A DNA stretch of 64,000 bases from Pseudomonadota bacterium (GCA_023436885.1 JAEZHI010000032.1:118229-182228); one strand, 5' to 3'; counted from the first letter of the stretch, positions 37,533 through 46,689 are shown. Translations and numbers: made by a program. The notes: generated from the sequence alone by a model not told the origin.

Positions 37533-37991
37533 CTATGCCACGGGCGCCGGCTCGACCACGAACCGACCGTCGCGATGGCCGGTAATACGCACACGAGCGC
37601 CAACCGGCAGATCCGGGCCATCCGCTCTCCAAACGGTGTCATCGAGACGGATATGGCCTGAGCCTCCCTCGATCGCCCGGTCGACCACGGCAAGCCGGCC
37701 GACCTGTCGGCCCAGGCGATCGTTGGCGAAGCCGTCGCCCTCCTTGGCCGCTCGACCATAGAAGCGCCGGCCGATCAGAACGGACGCCGCCGAGAGCAGG
37801 ACGAAGAGAACCAGCTCCACCTGCCAGCTGAGGCTGACGACAAGCGCGATCAGCCCCACAATTAACGCTGCCGCGCCGAACCAGATGAAGAAAGTGCCGG
37901 GCACCAACACCTCGATGCCAGCGAGCAGCAACGCCAGGAGCAACCAGGACCATGGCCCCAGATACTCAACCAGCCCCGCGATCATGCCCAT
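37533..37991 (-). CDS. NfeD family membrane protein
   Basis: A 152-residue protein with three to four membrane helices in residues 1-75 (LLLALLLAGIEVLVPGTFFIWFG) and a C-terminal OB-fold domain of about 60 residues (GGSGHIRLDDTVWRADGPDLPVGARV). It is the short NfeD form that pairs with an SPFH protein; here the SPFH gene lies 27 nt upstream on the same strand, the usual operon order. Likely organises membrane microdomains or membrane-protein quality control. Confidence 0.92.
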   Translation of the reverse strand: MGMIAGLVEYLGPWSWLLLALLLAGIEVLVPGTFFIWFGAAALIVGLIALVVSLSWQVELVLFVLLSAASVLIGRRFYGRAAKEGDGFANDRLGRQVGRLAVVDRAIEGGSGHIRLDDTVWRADGPDLPVGARVRITGHRDGRFVVEPAPVA

Positions 37992-38018
37992 GATGAGACC
38001 CTTCCTCGGTCCTCTGAA

Positions 38019-39014
38019 TTAACCGCCAACCGGTGGCACGGCACCGCGCCGACGCGGCGAGCCGTCTACCGGGGCACCTCGGGACGTGTCGTCGCTGAAG
38101 GCCGAGCGCGCCAGCTCGGCGATACCGCCCAGCGACCCGATCAGGGCCGAAGCCTCTACCGGCAGCATAAGGATCTTCTGGTTGGGCGAATGGGCAAACT
38201 GCCCAAGCGCCTGAGTATACTTGTCGGCGATGAAGTAGTTGAGCGCCTGCACGTCGCCGTTGGAGACAGCCTCGGACACCAGTGACGTCGCCTTGGCCTC
38301 GGCCTCGGCGAGACGTTCACGCGCTTCGGCGTCACGGAAAGCAGCCTCTCGCCGACCTTCTGCCTGCAGCACCTGTGCCTGCTTTTCACCCTCGGCTTTC
38401 AGGATGGCCGACTGCCTCAAACCTTCGGCCTCCAGAATCTGGGCGCGCTTCTCGCGCTCGGCCTTCATCTGGCGCGCCATGGAGGCAACGAGGTCAGCAG
38501 GCGGATTGATGTCCTTGATCTCGACACGGGTGATCTTGACGCCCCAAGCCTCTGTTGCCGCGTCGACAACATGGAGGAGGCGGACGTTGATCTCGTCGCG
38601 ATTGCTGAGCAGGCTATCGAGATCCATCGACCCCATGACCGTGCGGATGTTGGTCATGGTGATATTGAGGATGGCGCTCTGAAGGTTGGAAACCTCGTAA
38701 GCGGCCCGCGCCGCATCGAGCACCTGATAAAAGGCCACGCCATCCACCGTGCAGGTGGCATTGTCCCGGGTGATGATTTCCTGGCTCGGCACGTCCAGCA
38801 CCTGCTCCATGCGATTGAGCTTCGCGCCGATGCGATCGAAGAACGGGATGATGAGATTGAGGCCCGGCTGGAGCGTGCGCGTGTAGCGGCCGAAACGTTC
38901 GACGGTCCAATTGTAGCCTTGCGGCACCTGCTTGATGCCCGCGAACAGAACGATAATGGCAAAAAGAACGAGGGCGATGATGGCTACGTCGCCACCGCTC
39001 AGAAAGACGTTCAT
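38019..39014 (-). CDS. SPFH/stomatin-like membrane protein (QmcA type)
   Basis: A 331-residue protein with an N-terminal membrane helix (about residues 10-28, AIIALVLFAIIVLFAG). The SPFH domain covers about 25-200, including PQGYNWTVERFGRYTRTLQPG and the conserved EIKDINPPADL. A charged coiled coil runs about 185-260 (KAEREKRAQILEAEG repeated). It resembles QmcA, which clusters FtsH-type proteases in the membrane. First gene of the two-gene operon with nfeD. Confidence 0.93.
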   Translation of the reverse strand: MNVFLSGGDVAIIALVLFAIIVLFAGIKQVPQGYNWTVERFGRYTRTLQPGLNLIIPFFDRIGAKLNRMEQVLDVPSQEIITRDNATCTVDGVAFYQVLDAARAAYEVSNLQSAILNITMTNIRTVMGSMDLDSLLSNRDEINVRLLHVVDAATEAWGVKITRVEIKDINPPADLVASMARQMKAEREKRAQILEAEGLRQSAILKAEGEKQAQVLQAEGRREAAFRDAEARERLAEAEAKATSLVSEAVSNGDVQALNYFIADKYTQALGQFAHSPNQKILMLPVEASALIGSLGGIAELARSAFSDDTSRGAPVDGSPRRRGAVPPVGG

Positions 39015-39081
39015 GACAAGCCTCCCGGAAACACCTCAAGAGTCTAGGCATTCCCGGGAAGGAATTCAAATGACAACGCGT

Positions 39082-39606
39082 TCAGGCGGCAACCGTCGCG
39101 GGCTGCATGGGTGCCAGGCGGCCGGTCGGCCGCAGGACGCCCTCGGCACCTGCAAGCGCGCCCTCGACCAGTTCCAGGCCGAGAAACCGCGACCGCTCGA
39201 ACGGACCGGGCATGGCGAGCTTCTCCATGCCGCGCGTCGAAAAGCCGAAGCGCCGATAATAGGGCTCGTCGCCAACCAGAACGATGGCGTCATGACCGAA
39301 CGCCCTCGCCCGCTCGGCGGCGAGCCGCATCAAGGCTGCACCGATGCCAGCGCCCCGACACTCGTCTTCAACGGCGAGCGGACCCAGCAGCAAAAGCGGA
39401 GTCCGACCGGCCATGGCTTCCCAAAGGCGCACGCTGCCGACGAGACGGTCACCGTCCCGGGCAACGAGCGCCAACCCCTCGGCGGGAAGACGCCCCGAGC
39501 GAATCTTCTCCGAGGATTTGCGGAAACGGGCCGGCCCGAAGGCACGGTCGAGCAATGTCTCACGGGCGAAAATGTCACCCGCTTGTTCATTCATGTAGGC
39601 GATCAT
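39082..39606 (-). CDS. GNAT N-acetyltransferase (YhbS-like)
   Basis: A 174-residue acetyltransferase. LGPLAVEDECRGAGIGAALM is the acetyl-CoA-binding motif A (R/Q-x-x-G-x-G/A) and VLVGDEPYYRRFGFS is the following conserved segment of the YhbS-type group. The acceptor is unknown. The start could also be the ATG four codons later at 39594. It lies between the SPFH operon and ornithine decarboxylase on the same strand, with 67 bp and 84 bp gaps. Confidence 0.88.
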   Translation of the reverse strand: MIAYMNEQAGDIFARETLLDRAFGPARFRKSSEKIRSGRLPAEGLALVARDGDRLVGSVRLWEAMAGRTPLLLLGPLAVEDECRGAGIGAALMRLAAERARAFGHDAIVLVGDEPYYRRFGFSTRGMEKLAMPGPFERSRFLGLELVEGALAGAEGVLRPTGRLAPMQPATVAA

Positions 39607-39690
39607 CGAGGCAACCCCGCCCCCCGCCCTTTAAGGCGGGGTGATGAAGTCACAAAAGGAACCGGTCGGAGGCTGCCGCCCGGAGTGAAT

Positions 39691-40836
39691 TCAGATCACG
39701 TAGGCCTTGAGCGGCGAGAAGCCGTTAAAGGCAACCGCCGAATAGGTCGTCGTGTAGGCACCCGTGCCTTCGATCAGCACTTCGTCGCCGATCTCCAGAC
39801 TGATCGGCAGCTCGTAGGGCGTCTTCTCGTAGAGGACATCGGCGCTGTCGCAGGTCGGACCGGCCAGTACGCAGGGGGCAGTGGCGCCACCATCATGCCG
39901 GGTGCGGATCGGATAACGGATCGCCTCTTCCATCGTCTCGGCGAGACCGCCGAACTTGCCGATGTCGAGATAGACCCAGCGCTGCTCGTCGTCGCGATGC
40001 TTCTTGGAGATCAGCACCACTTCCGCCTTGATCATGCCGGCACCGCCGACCATGCCGCGACCCGGCTCGATGATCGTTTCGGGCACGTGGTTGCCGAAGT
40101 GGCGGCGCACGGCCTCGTCGATCGAGCGGCCATAGGCCTCGGTCGCCGGAACGTCCTTGAGATAACGGGTCGGGAAGCCACCGCCGAGGTTGACCATCTT
40201 GAGCTGGATGCCGCGCTCGGCAAGCTGAGCGAAGATGCCGGCGGCCGAAGCCAACGCGCCGTCCCAGGCGCCGAGGTTGCCCTGCTGCGACCCGACGTGG
40301 AAGGAGATGCCGTAGGCAGTGAGGCCGGAGCGATGCGCATGCTCCAGCACTTCGGAAGCCATCGACGGCTCACAACCGAACTTGCGGCTCAGCGGCCATT
40401 CGGCTCCGGCGCCATCGCAGAGGATGCGGCAGAATACCTTGACGCCACGCTTGCCGGTTGCCTCGGCCTGACGGGCGACCTTGTCCACTTCGGCCTCGCA
40501 GTCGACAGCGAACAGGTTGACGCCCAGCTCGAGGGCACGAGCGACATCGCGTTCCTTCTTGATGGTGTTGCCGAAGGAGATGCGGTCGGACGTGGCGCCG
40601 GTCGCCAGCACCATCTCGATCTCCGGGATCGAGGCGCAGTCGAAGGACGAGCCGAGATCGGCCAAGAGCTGCAGCACTTCCGGCGCCGGGTTGGCCTTTA
40701 CCGCGTAGTAGATGCGGGTGTCGGGCAAGGCATGGCGGAAGGCATTGAAGTTGTCGCGCACGACATTGAGGTCGACAACGAGGCAGGGGCCTTCGGGTCG
40801 TCGGCTGGCAAGGAAGTCAAGGATACGCGCGGTCAT
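39691..40836 (-). CDS. Ornithine/lysine decarboxylase, fold type III PLP enzyme
   Basis: A 381-residue enzyme that decarboxylates ornithine (and often lysine in alphaproteobacteria) to putrescine or cadaverine. The ATG at 40836 puts the PLP lysine at residue 47 (YYAVKANPAP); a longer start at 40929 is rejected on length. HVGSQQG, GGGFPTRY, EPGRGMVG and the second-subunit Cys in GPTCDSADVLYE are all conserved ODC motifs. It has a long structured leader. Putrescine is the substrate of the homospermidine synthase at 50.4 kb. Confidence 0.93.
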   Translation of the reverse strand: MTARILDFLASRRPEGPCLVVDLNVVRDNFNAFRHALPDTRIYYAVKANPAPEVLQLLADLGSSFDCASIPEIEMVLATGATSDRISFGNTIKKERDVARALELGVNLFAVDCEAEVDKVARQAEATGKRGVKVFCRILCDGAGAEWPLSRKFGCEPSMASEVLEHAHRSGLTAYGISFHVGSQQGNLGAWDGALASAAGIFAQLAERGIQLKMVNLGGGFPTRYLKDVPATEAYGRSIDEAVRRHFGNHVPETIIEPGRGMVGGAGMIKAEVVLISKKHRDDEQRWVYLDIGKFGGLAETMEEAIRYPIRTRHDGGATAPCVLAGPTCDSADVLYEKTPYELPISLEIGDEVLIEGTGAYTTTYSAVAFNGFSPLKAYVI

Positions 40837-40879
40837 GGCCCGGAACTCCGTCGTCCAAACACTGTGTTCTGAGGATGAG

Positions 40880-41131
40880 CTACCCTTCTCCGCGACCGGT
40901 GTGGACCCGGCACGCGCGAGCAAATACATCCTCGTCGCCTTCCGTTCCCGGAAGACGGTGGATTTCAGATACGACCTCGAACCCCAAGCGATCGACGAAG
41001 ATGCGTCGAGCGATCAAGATCTCTGGTCGTGCAGCCTTTGATTGGACGGATTGCTCCTGTCCGCACGTCCGGCAAGGAAGTAGTGTTGCCTCTTTAGTAA
41101 CGTCGGCGTTTGGAGCGCCGGCAGAGACCAA
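40880..41131 (-). other. Possible upstream ORF in the ornithine decarboxylase leader
   Basis: An 83-codon open frame on the same strand as the decarboxylase and ending 44 nt before its start. The translated segment with ILIARRIFVDRLGFEVVSEI looks folded enough to be real, and leader ORFs that sense polyamines are known upstream of ornithine decarboxylase in other bacteria. No family was recognised and coding is unproven. Confidence 0.3.
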
Positions 41132-41290
41132 AAAAGCCCTCTACGTCGTTGCTTTAAGTCGCGTCCGCCGCTTGAGAAGCGGCTTAGACCCGGTTTAACT
41201 CCGGTCACCGGTTTGCCCTCGCCGGAACCGCCGTTAGCGGCCCTAGCGAAACCGGCACGCAACCACAGGCACGTGCGAAATTGGGCAAGG
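41000..41290 (-). promoter_or_regulatory. Candidate speF-type structured leader of ornithine decarboxylase
   Basis: The decarboxylase is preceded by about 900 bp without a supported gene. Between 41165 and 41260 four hairpins crowd together: CCGC/GCGG, ACCCGG/CCGGT, ACCGG/CCGGA and GCCGG enclosing CCGC/GCGG then CCGGC. An alphaproteobacterial cis-regulatory RNA motif named speF occurs upstream of ornithine decarboxylase genes, so the context fits. Exact limits and the match to the motif are inferred. Confidence 0.45.
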
Positions 41291-41735
41291 ACGCATGTAC
41301 TCTGCGTCGCCCCCTTCTGCAAGACCCTCAGACCGGAAAATGCGTTTGTGACGTAATTTTCATGAGTGCTGTGCCCCCGCGCACATTGGAACGGTGGCCA
41401 AACTCTTTTTGTCACATCCAGAAGGTGCACAAGCCCTTCCGAGGTGGCAATAGTTCAACAGGAAGAATTCAATTGTCCACTCATCGGAAACGATAGGTAA
41501 AACACGAGAAAAACGCATGATTCTGCTACAGAGACCCGATTTTTCATATTGACGAGGCTGATTGGAGTCAGATCTTTAGGGTTAACGGAATGCGACTGCC
41601 GGTTGGCCGATTGTGGCCGCCTGCGAGATGGTCGATCCTAAAGCGCTTTCGCCATCTTGCAGGCGGTCCGGAGGCCACGGATCTGCTCGCAAGGTGTTGC
41701 CGGAAGCATGGGTGTCCTCAAACTGGCGGCGTAGA
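41291..41735. other. Intergenic region between the decarboxylase leader and LysR
   Basis: About 445 bp holding the divergent promoters. Part of it (41480-41580) is AT-rich. Short frames on both strands have no ribosome-binding site or motif. Confidence 0.4.
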
Positions 41736-42680
41736 ATGGATACATTTACTCGCATGCGCACTTTCGTGGAGGTCGTCGAAGCGGGCGGCTTCTCCGCGGC
41801 AGCGCGAAAGCTTGGTCGGTCGAAGGCCCTGATATCGAAATACGTCAAGGAACTTGAGGATGAGTTGGGTGCCCGCCTGATGAACCGCACGACGCGGCGC
41901 CTATCACTTACCGAGCTGGGGCAGGCCTACTTCCGCGATGCAGGCGAGATTCTTCAGCGGGTCGATGACCTCCAGGATATGGTCCGCGAACGTCACGGCG
42001 AACCTACAGGCCTGTTGCGCGTCGCCGCTCCTCGCACCTACGGCGATTCGACGCTCGGCAAGGCCATCATGGATTTCGTGGCCGCCAATCCGGCAATCCG
42101 CCTCGATCTGCGTCTGGACGATCGCTTCGTCGACCTAATCGACGAAGGCTTCGACTGTGCAATCCGCGTCAGCGAACTCTCCGATTCAAGTCTGATTGCC
42201 CGCAAGCTCGCCGACTATCGCTTTGCGACCGTGGTGCATCCCGATGTCGCAGCGGTGCACGGCCTGCCGGACACGCCCGATGACCTGACACGACTGCCTT
42301 GCATCATCGATTCCAACCTTCGCAACCGCTTCAACTGGCGCTTCCTGGTCGATGGCGTCCGGCAAACCGTTCCGGTGTCGGGCCGTGTCGAGGTCAACTC
42401 CCCCTCCGCCGTGCGCTTGGCCGCGCTGGCCGGGCTTGGCTACGGCTCGGTTCCCTACAAGATGGTGGAAGACGATATTGCTGCCGGCCGGTTGAAGATC
42501 GTGCTGTCCGACTTCGAACTCGGCGCAGCCAACATCTACGTCGTCTACCCGCACCGGCGTCATCTCTCTGCCAAGATCCGTGCCTTCGTCGACTTCATGG
42601 CCGACTGGTTCCAGAAGAACGGCGACGAATGCAGCGGGGGTCCAGGTAACACCGTCGAGGAAGCCGAACAGCCGAGTTGA
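41736..42680 (+). CDS. LysR-family transcriptional regulator
   Basis: A 314-residue regulator from the ATG at 41736; frames back to 41613 are rejected because the conserved helix-turn-helix begins here. HTH at about residues 18-38 (GGFSAAARKLGRSKALISKYVKELE), inducer-binding domain from about 90. It resembles the CrgA/DsdC-like group. It ends 68 nt before the DUF1007 gene on the same strand, so it may regulate that cluster, although LysR proteins more often control divergent genes. Confidence 0.93.
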   Translation: MDTFTRMRTFVEVVEAGGFSAAARKLGRSKALISKYVKELEDELGARLMNRTTRRLSLTELGQAYFRDAGEILQRVDDLQDMVRERHGEPTGLLRVAAPRTYGDSTLGKAIMDFVAANPAIRLDLRLDDRFVDLIDEGFDCAIRVSELSDSSLIARKLADYRFATVVHPDVAAVHGLPDTPDDLTRLPCIIDSNLRNRFNWRFLVDGVRQTVPVSGRVEVNSPSAVRLAALAGLGYGSVPYKMVEDDIAAGRLKIVLSDFELGAANIYVVYPHRRHLSAKIRAFVDFMADWFQKNGDECSGGPGNTVEEAEQPS

Positions 42681-42748
42681 CATCGTCCCGCCTTGTTTGG
42701 CAGCGATGTCTGGCCGGAGGCACTGACCTCCGCCGCTGTCGCTACGGG

Positions 42749-43423
42749 ATGCCGCACTTGATCAAGAAGACGACCTTCGTTGCCGCAGTGCTCGCAGGAG
42801 CCTTTGTTACGGCAGGACCGGCCCGAGCCCATCCGCATGTCTGGGTCGACGCGAAGGCCGAGGTCGTGTTTGACGACAAGGGTCAAATCACCGCTGTCCG
42901 CAATATCTGGCGCTTCGACGACGCCTATTCGGCTTTCGCGAGCCAGGGCCTTGATACCAACGGGGATGGCAAGCTCAGCACCGAGGAGCTGAAGCCGCTA
43001 GCCGACATCAACGTCAAGTCGCTCAAGGACTACGCTTACTTTACCTTCATCACCGCCCCCGACGGCAAGGACATCGATTTCGACAAGCCGACCGAGTATT
43101 GGCTGCAGGACGACGGCGGCCGCCTGATCCTGTTCTTCACCTTGCCCACCAAGGCGCCTGTGAAGACGTCCGGCAAGACCAAGCTCGAAATCTACGACCC
43201 GACCTTTTTCGTCGCCTTCCGCATGATAGACGACAAGGACGGACCAATCGTCCTGGACAAGGCACCAAAAGGCTGTGTCGCCAAGGCGTTCCGCCCGCCG
43301 GACATGGATCCGGCAGCGGCCGCCGCATTGGCTGCGATCCCCGCCGACCAGCGAGATCTGCCGCCAGACCTCCAACTCCTCGCCGATGATCAAACGAATG
43401 GGGCTGACATCACATGCCCTTGA
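42749..43423 (+). CDS. DUF1007 periplasmic protein with EF-hand-like loop
   Basis: A 224-residue exported protein from the ATG at 42749 with a signal ending near ARAHPHVW. HPHVWVDAKAEVVFDDKG is the DUF1007 start. Residues about 66-78 read DTNGDGKLSTEEL, an EF-hand-like calcium loop often present in this family. The stop overlaps the NicO gene by 10 nt, so the two are translationally coupled. Family members accompany nickel/cobalt exporters and are proposed periplasmic metal partners. Confidence 0.9.
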   Translation: MPHLIKKTTFVAAVLAGAFVTAGPARAHPHVWVDAKAEVVFDDKGQITAVRNIWRFDDAYSAFASQGLDTNGDGKLSTEELKPLADINVKSLKDYAYFTFITAPDGKDIDFDKPTEYWLQDDGGRLILFFTLPTKAPVKTSGKTKLEIYDPTFFVAFRMIDDKDGPIVLDKAPKGCVAKAFRPPDMDPAAAAALAAIPADQRDLPPDLQLLADDQTNGADITCP

Positions 43424-44490
43424 GCGAACGCACTGTCTCAGTCGTGGTTTTTGCAACCACAACCCTGATGCTTGGCTCGGCCACAGCCATCGCCTCAACC
43501 GGCCCGTTCGGCGTGGGCCTGCCGGAGCCAGCCGCCACGGGGGGCGCTTTCCTGCCGGGCCTTTTCCGGTTCATTGCCGGCTGGCAGGCTACCTTTTACA
43601 GAGATCTAACGGCCACATTGACCGCAATGAAGGCCAACGGCAATGCCGGCTTCTGGCTGATGGGTCTGTCATTTCTTTACGGCGTTCTGCACGCCATCGG
43701 CCCTGGCCACGGCAAGGCGGTGATATCGACCTATGTGCTCGCCAACCGCGAAACCGCCCGGAACGGCGCGATTCTCGCTTTTGTTTCGGCGCTCGCCCAG
43801 GCGGTAACGGCCGTTGTCATGGTGCTCGTTGCCGCAATTCTCCTTGGCGCCACCTCGATCGCCATGACCCGCGCGGCAGCGCTGCTGGAAACCGGTTCCT
43901 TCGCCCTAATCGCCCTGCTTGGCCTATGGCTGATCTGGCGCAAGATCGTCAAGCCAATCGGCGAATGGATGGCAGAGCGCTATGCTCCTGTCGTCGTGGC
44001 GGTGGGCGGAGCACCAATCGTGATGACGACAAGCTTTGCCGCCGCCATCACGCACGATGACTGCGGGCATGAGCATCACCGGTTGGGGCTAAGGCAGTCT
44101 CGGCACGTCCATGGCGAGAGCTGCGGCCATGTTCACGCACCATCACTCGAAGCAGCCTCGGGACGCCTGGACTGGAAGAAAGCCTGGTCAGCGGTGGTCG
44201 CCGTAGGTCTCCGCCCCTGCACTGGCGCTTTGATCGTTCTGGTTTTCGCCCTGAGCCAAGGCCTGTTCGCCGCCGGCATCGCATCGGCTTTTACCATGGC
44301 GTTTGGTACCGGCGTCACCGTTGCAGCTCTGACGCTCGCAGCCGTTACGACGCGCGGTCTTGCCGTTCGTCTGGCCGCCACCGGCAGCGGCGAGCTCGCC
44401 CATCGCTTGCATGCCCTCATTGAAGCCGGAGCCGCCGTCGTCGTGCTGCTGTTCGGTCTTGTGATGTTCGGTGCGTCGCTCTGGGGCTGA
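43414..44490 (+). CDS. NicO-family nickel/cobalt exporter
   Basis: A 358-residue membrane protein with about six to seven helices. FLYGVLHAIGPGHGKAVISTYVL contains the HxxGPGHGK motif of the NicO/RcnA superfamily. A His-rich cytoplasmic or periplasmic loop at about residues 210-245 (THDDCGHEHHRLG, HVHGESCGHVHAP) can bind metal. GLRPCTGALIVLVFAL is the second conserved motif. With DUF1007 it forms a metal efflux or uptake unit; direction is not decided by sequence. Confidence 0.9.
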   Translation: MPLSERTVSVVVFATTTLMLGSATAIASTGPFGVGLPEPAATGGAFLPGLFRFIAGWQATFYRDLTATLTAMKANGNAGFWLMGLSFLYGVLHAIGPGHGKAVISTYVLANRETARNGAILAFVSALAQAVTAVVMVLVAAILLGATSIAMTRAAALLETGSFALIALLGLWLIWRKIVKPIGEWMAERYAPVVVAVGGAPIVMTTSFAAAITHDDCGHEHHRLGLRQSRHVHGESCGHVHAPSLEAASGRLDWKKAWSAVVAVGLRPCTGALIVLVFALSQGLFAAGIASAFTMAFGTGVTVAALTLAAVTTRGLAVRLAATGSGELAHRLHALIEAGAAVVVLLFGLVMFGASLWG

Positions 44491-44494
44491 TGCC

Positions 44495-45241
44495 TCAGCG
44501 TTTGGCAGCTTCAGCGGAGATGGCCGCACCGAAGGCTTCGAGAATCGCCTTCGAGGGACCGTCTGCCGCGCCCCAGTATTCGGGATGCCACTGGACGCCC
44601 AGCGTGAAACCGGGAGCCCCCTTCACCGACACTGCCTCGATGGTGCCGTCCGGCGCCGTTGCCTCGACGACGAGGCGATCGGAAAGCCGCGCCACCGCCT
44701 GGCGATGCAGCGAATTCACTTGAATCTCGCCGTCGACAATTCGTCCAAGACAGCCACCCGGGGCGATCGTCACGCCATGGCGGATGGCAAACTTGCCATC
44801 CATCTCCGGAACGTCGGGATGACGATGGTCCATGCGCCCCGGCAGTTCCTGAATATCAGAGGCCAACGAACCGCCGAGAGCCACGTTGAGTTCCTGCAAG
44901 CCGCGACAGATGCAGAGCAGCGGAATGCCACGCTCAATGGCCCGGCGGATCAGCGGCAGGCTGGTCGCATCGCGGACCTCATCATATGGCCCCATCGCTT
45001 CGGTGGCCGCTACGCCGTAATGCGAGGGATGGACATTGGTGCGCGATCCCGTCGCGACAACGCCATCCACCCGGTCGAGCACCGCGTCGAGATCGAGACG
45101 TGTCCCGAAAGCCGACAGGATGAGCGGCATGCCGCCCGACACGCCGAGAACGGCCTCAAGGTAGGTGCTGGGTGCGCAATGCCAAGTGTAGCCGTCGAAA
45201 GAGCGGGTATCGGCTGTGAAAAGAACGACGGGAGCGGTCAT
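44495..45241 (-). CDS. Class I amidotransferase-like hydrolase (PuuD/gamma-glutamyl-GABA type)
   Basis: A 248-residue peptidase C26 protein. The nucleophile is Cys112 in LLCICRGLQELN; His and Glu lie in TLGVQWHPEYW. The family hydrolyses gamma-glutamyl-GABA (PuuD) in putrescine breakdown, but also acts on other gamma-glutamyl amides. Given the polyamine genes in the window, a PuuD role is attractive but not proven; no puuABC genes are adjacent. It is convergent with NicO, 4 bp apart. Confidence 0.88.
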   Translation of the reverse strand: MTAPVVLFTADTRSFDGYTWHCAPSTYLEAVLGVSGGMPLILSAFGTRLDLDAVLDRVDGVVATGSRTNVHPSHYGVAATEAMGPYDEVRDATSLPLIRRAIERGIPLLCICRGLQELNVALGGSLASDIQELPGRMDHRHPDVPEMDGKFAIRHGVTIAPGGCLGRIVDGEIQVNSLHRQAVARLSDRLVVEATAPDGTIEAVSVKGAPGFTLGVQWHPEYWGAADGPSKAILEAFGAAISAEAAKR

Positions 45242-45529
45242 GACATATCCGAGGCGTTGATAACCGGCCTAGTTAACCGATCAGCAGTAGCTGCGGAAAG
45301 TCCAATGTTGTGGCGGGCCATGGCAAACGCCCACATACGGCGATTTTACGCAACTTTCGGAAAAGTTTGCAGAATTAGAGCATCAACTAATTGCACCGCG
45401 CGGATTTTTTTGGCTTTAATGCGGCCAACACCGGTTCGGGCATGTTCGGAGAGGGCGAGCCGCGTTCAAGTTTCCGCGATGGCGCCGCGCCGAGCGGGGC
45501 AACGAGATAAAGGGCAACGGGAGGATCGC

Positions 45530-46636
45530 ATGGATCGTCGTCAGTTCATCACCAAAGTCGGATTGGTTTCCACCGGCGCCGCCGCGAGCGTGGGTACGCT
45601 CGCCATGCCGGCCATCGCGCAGTCCCAGCCGGAAATCAAATGGCGCCTCGCCTCGAGCTTCCCGAAGTCCACCGATGCCATTTTTGGATCATGCGAGCTG
45701 TTTGCCAAGACGGTTTCGGAAGCCACTGACGGCAAGTTCCAGATTCAGGTCTTCCCCGCTGGCGAACTGGTGCCGCCGCTGCAAGTGCTCGACGCCGTGC
45801 AGAACGACACCGTAGAAATCACTCACACCGCTTCCTACTATTTCATCGGCAAGGACCTGACCTTCGCCATCGCCACCTCGTTGCCATTCGGGCTCAACAC
45901 CCGCCAGCAGCAGGCCTGGATCATCCAGGGCGGCGGCCTCGACCTGATGAATGACTTCCTTGCCAACTACAACGCGGTGATGCTGCTCGGTGGCAACACC
46001 GGCACGCAGATGGGTGGCTGGTTCCGCAACGAGATCAACACGGTCGCCGACCTCAAGGGACTGAAGTTCCGCGTCGGCGGCGTCGGCGGCAAGGTGCTGT
46101 CCATGCTGGGCGTCGTGCCACAGCAGATCCCGGCTCCCGACATTTATCCGGCACTTGAGAAGGGCACCATCGACGCCACAGAGTGGGTCGGCCCGTATGA
46201 CGACGAGCGTCTCGGCCTCTATCAGGTGGCGAAGTATTACTATTACCCGAGCTTCTGGGAAGGCTCGTCGGCCCTGCAGTACATGATCAACAAGAAGAAG
46301 TGGGAAGAGCTGCCGCAGGCCTACAAGGCCGTGCTGAAGGCCGCCGCCGCCCTCGCCAACGACGACATGACCGCCGCCTACGATGCCCGTAACTTCGCGG
46401 CGCTGAAGCGCCTTGTGGCCCAGGGCGTCCAGCTCCGGCCGTTCAGCCGCGAGATTCTCGATGCGGCCTATGACGCCTCCTTCAAGCTTTACGAGGATGA
46501 AGCAGCCAAGAACCCTGCCTTCAAGAAGGTCTACGAGCCGTGGAAGCAGTTCCGCGCCGAGAGCTACCAGTGGTTCCGCGTCGCCGAGTACAACTTCGAC
46601 AGCTATGTCTATTCGCAGCAGGCCGCCGGCAAATAA
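45530..46636 (+). CDS. TRAP transporter substrate-binding protein (TakP-like)
   Basis: A 368-residue DctP-family receptor. The ATG at 45530 has GGGAGG upstream and begins MDRRQFITKVG, a twin-arginine signal (cleavage near PAIAQS). RLASSFPKSTDAIFGSCELF, INTVADLKGLKFRVGG and LEKGTIDATEWVGPYDDERLG closely match TakP of Rhodobacter, which binds 2-oxoacids such as pyruvate with sodium. An in-frame start at 44471 (721 residues) crosses the neighbouring minus-strand gene and was rejected. Its permease genes are on the opposite strand. Confidence 0.93.
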   Translation: MDRRQFITKVGLVSTGAAASVGTLAMPAIAQSQPEIKWRLASSFPKSTDAIFGSCELFAKTVSEATDGKFQIQVFPAGELVPPLQVLDAVQNDTVEITHTASYYFIGKDLTFAIATSLPFGLNTRQQQAWIIQGGGLDLMNDFLANYNAVMLLGGNTGTQMGGWFRNEINTVADLKGLKFRVGGVGGKVLSMLGVVPQQIPAPDIYPALEKGTIDATEWVGPYDDERLGLYQVAKYYYYPSFWEGSSALQYMINKKKWEELPQAYKAVLKAAAALANDDMTAAYDARNFAALKRLVAQGVQLRPFSREILDAAYDASFKLYEDEAAKNPAFKKVYEPWKQFRAESYQWFRVAEYNFDSYVYSQQAAGK

Positions 46637-46657
46637 GCAGGCGCTCTTGCGGAATGT

Positions 46658-46689
46658 AAAAGGCCGGCGGAGCGATCCACCGGCCTTTC
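46658..46689. terminator. Bidirectional terminator between dctP- and dctM-type genes
   Basis: AAAGGCCGG (46659-46667) and CCGGCCTTT (46680-46688) pair perfectly, with two more GG/CC pairs inside; convergent genes flank it. Confidence 0.8.

Noticed and set aside
38932..40872. 646-codon plus-strand open frame
   Set aside because: Runs opposite the GNAT and ornithine decarboxylase genes, both well recognised; GC-rich antisense artefact.
42681..42748. Cobalamin or nickel riboswitch before the DUF1007-NicO pair
   Set aside because: The gap is only 68 bp and carries no B12-box-like sequence.
44471..45529. 353-codon N-terminal extension of the TRAP receptor frame
   Set aside because: Lies opposite the PuuD-like gene; the receptor begins with a twin-arginine signal at 45530.
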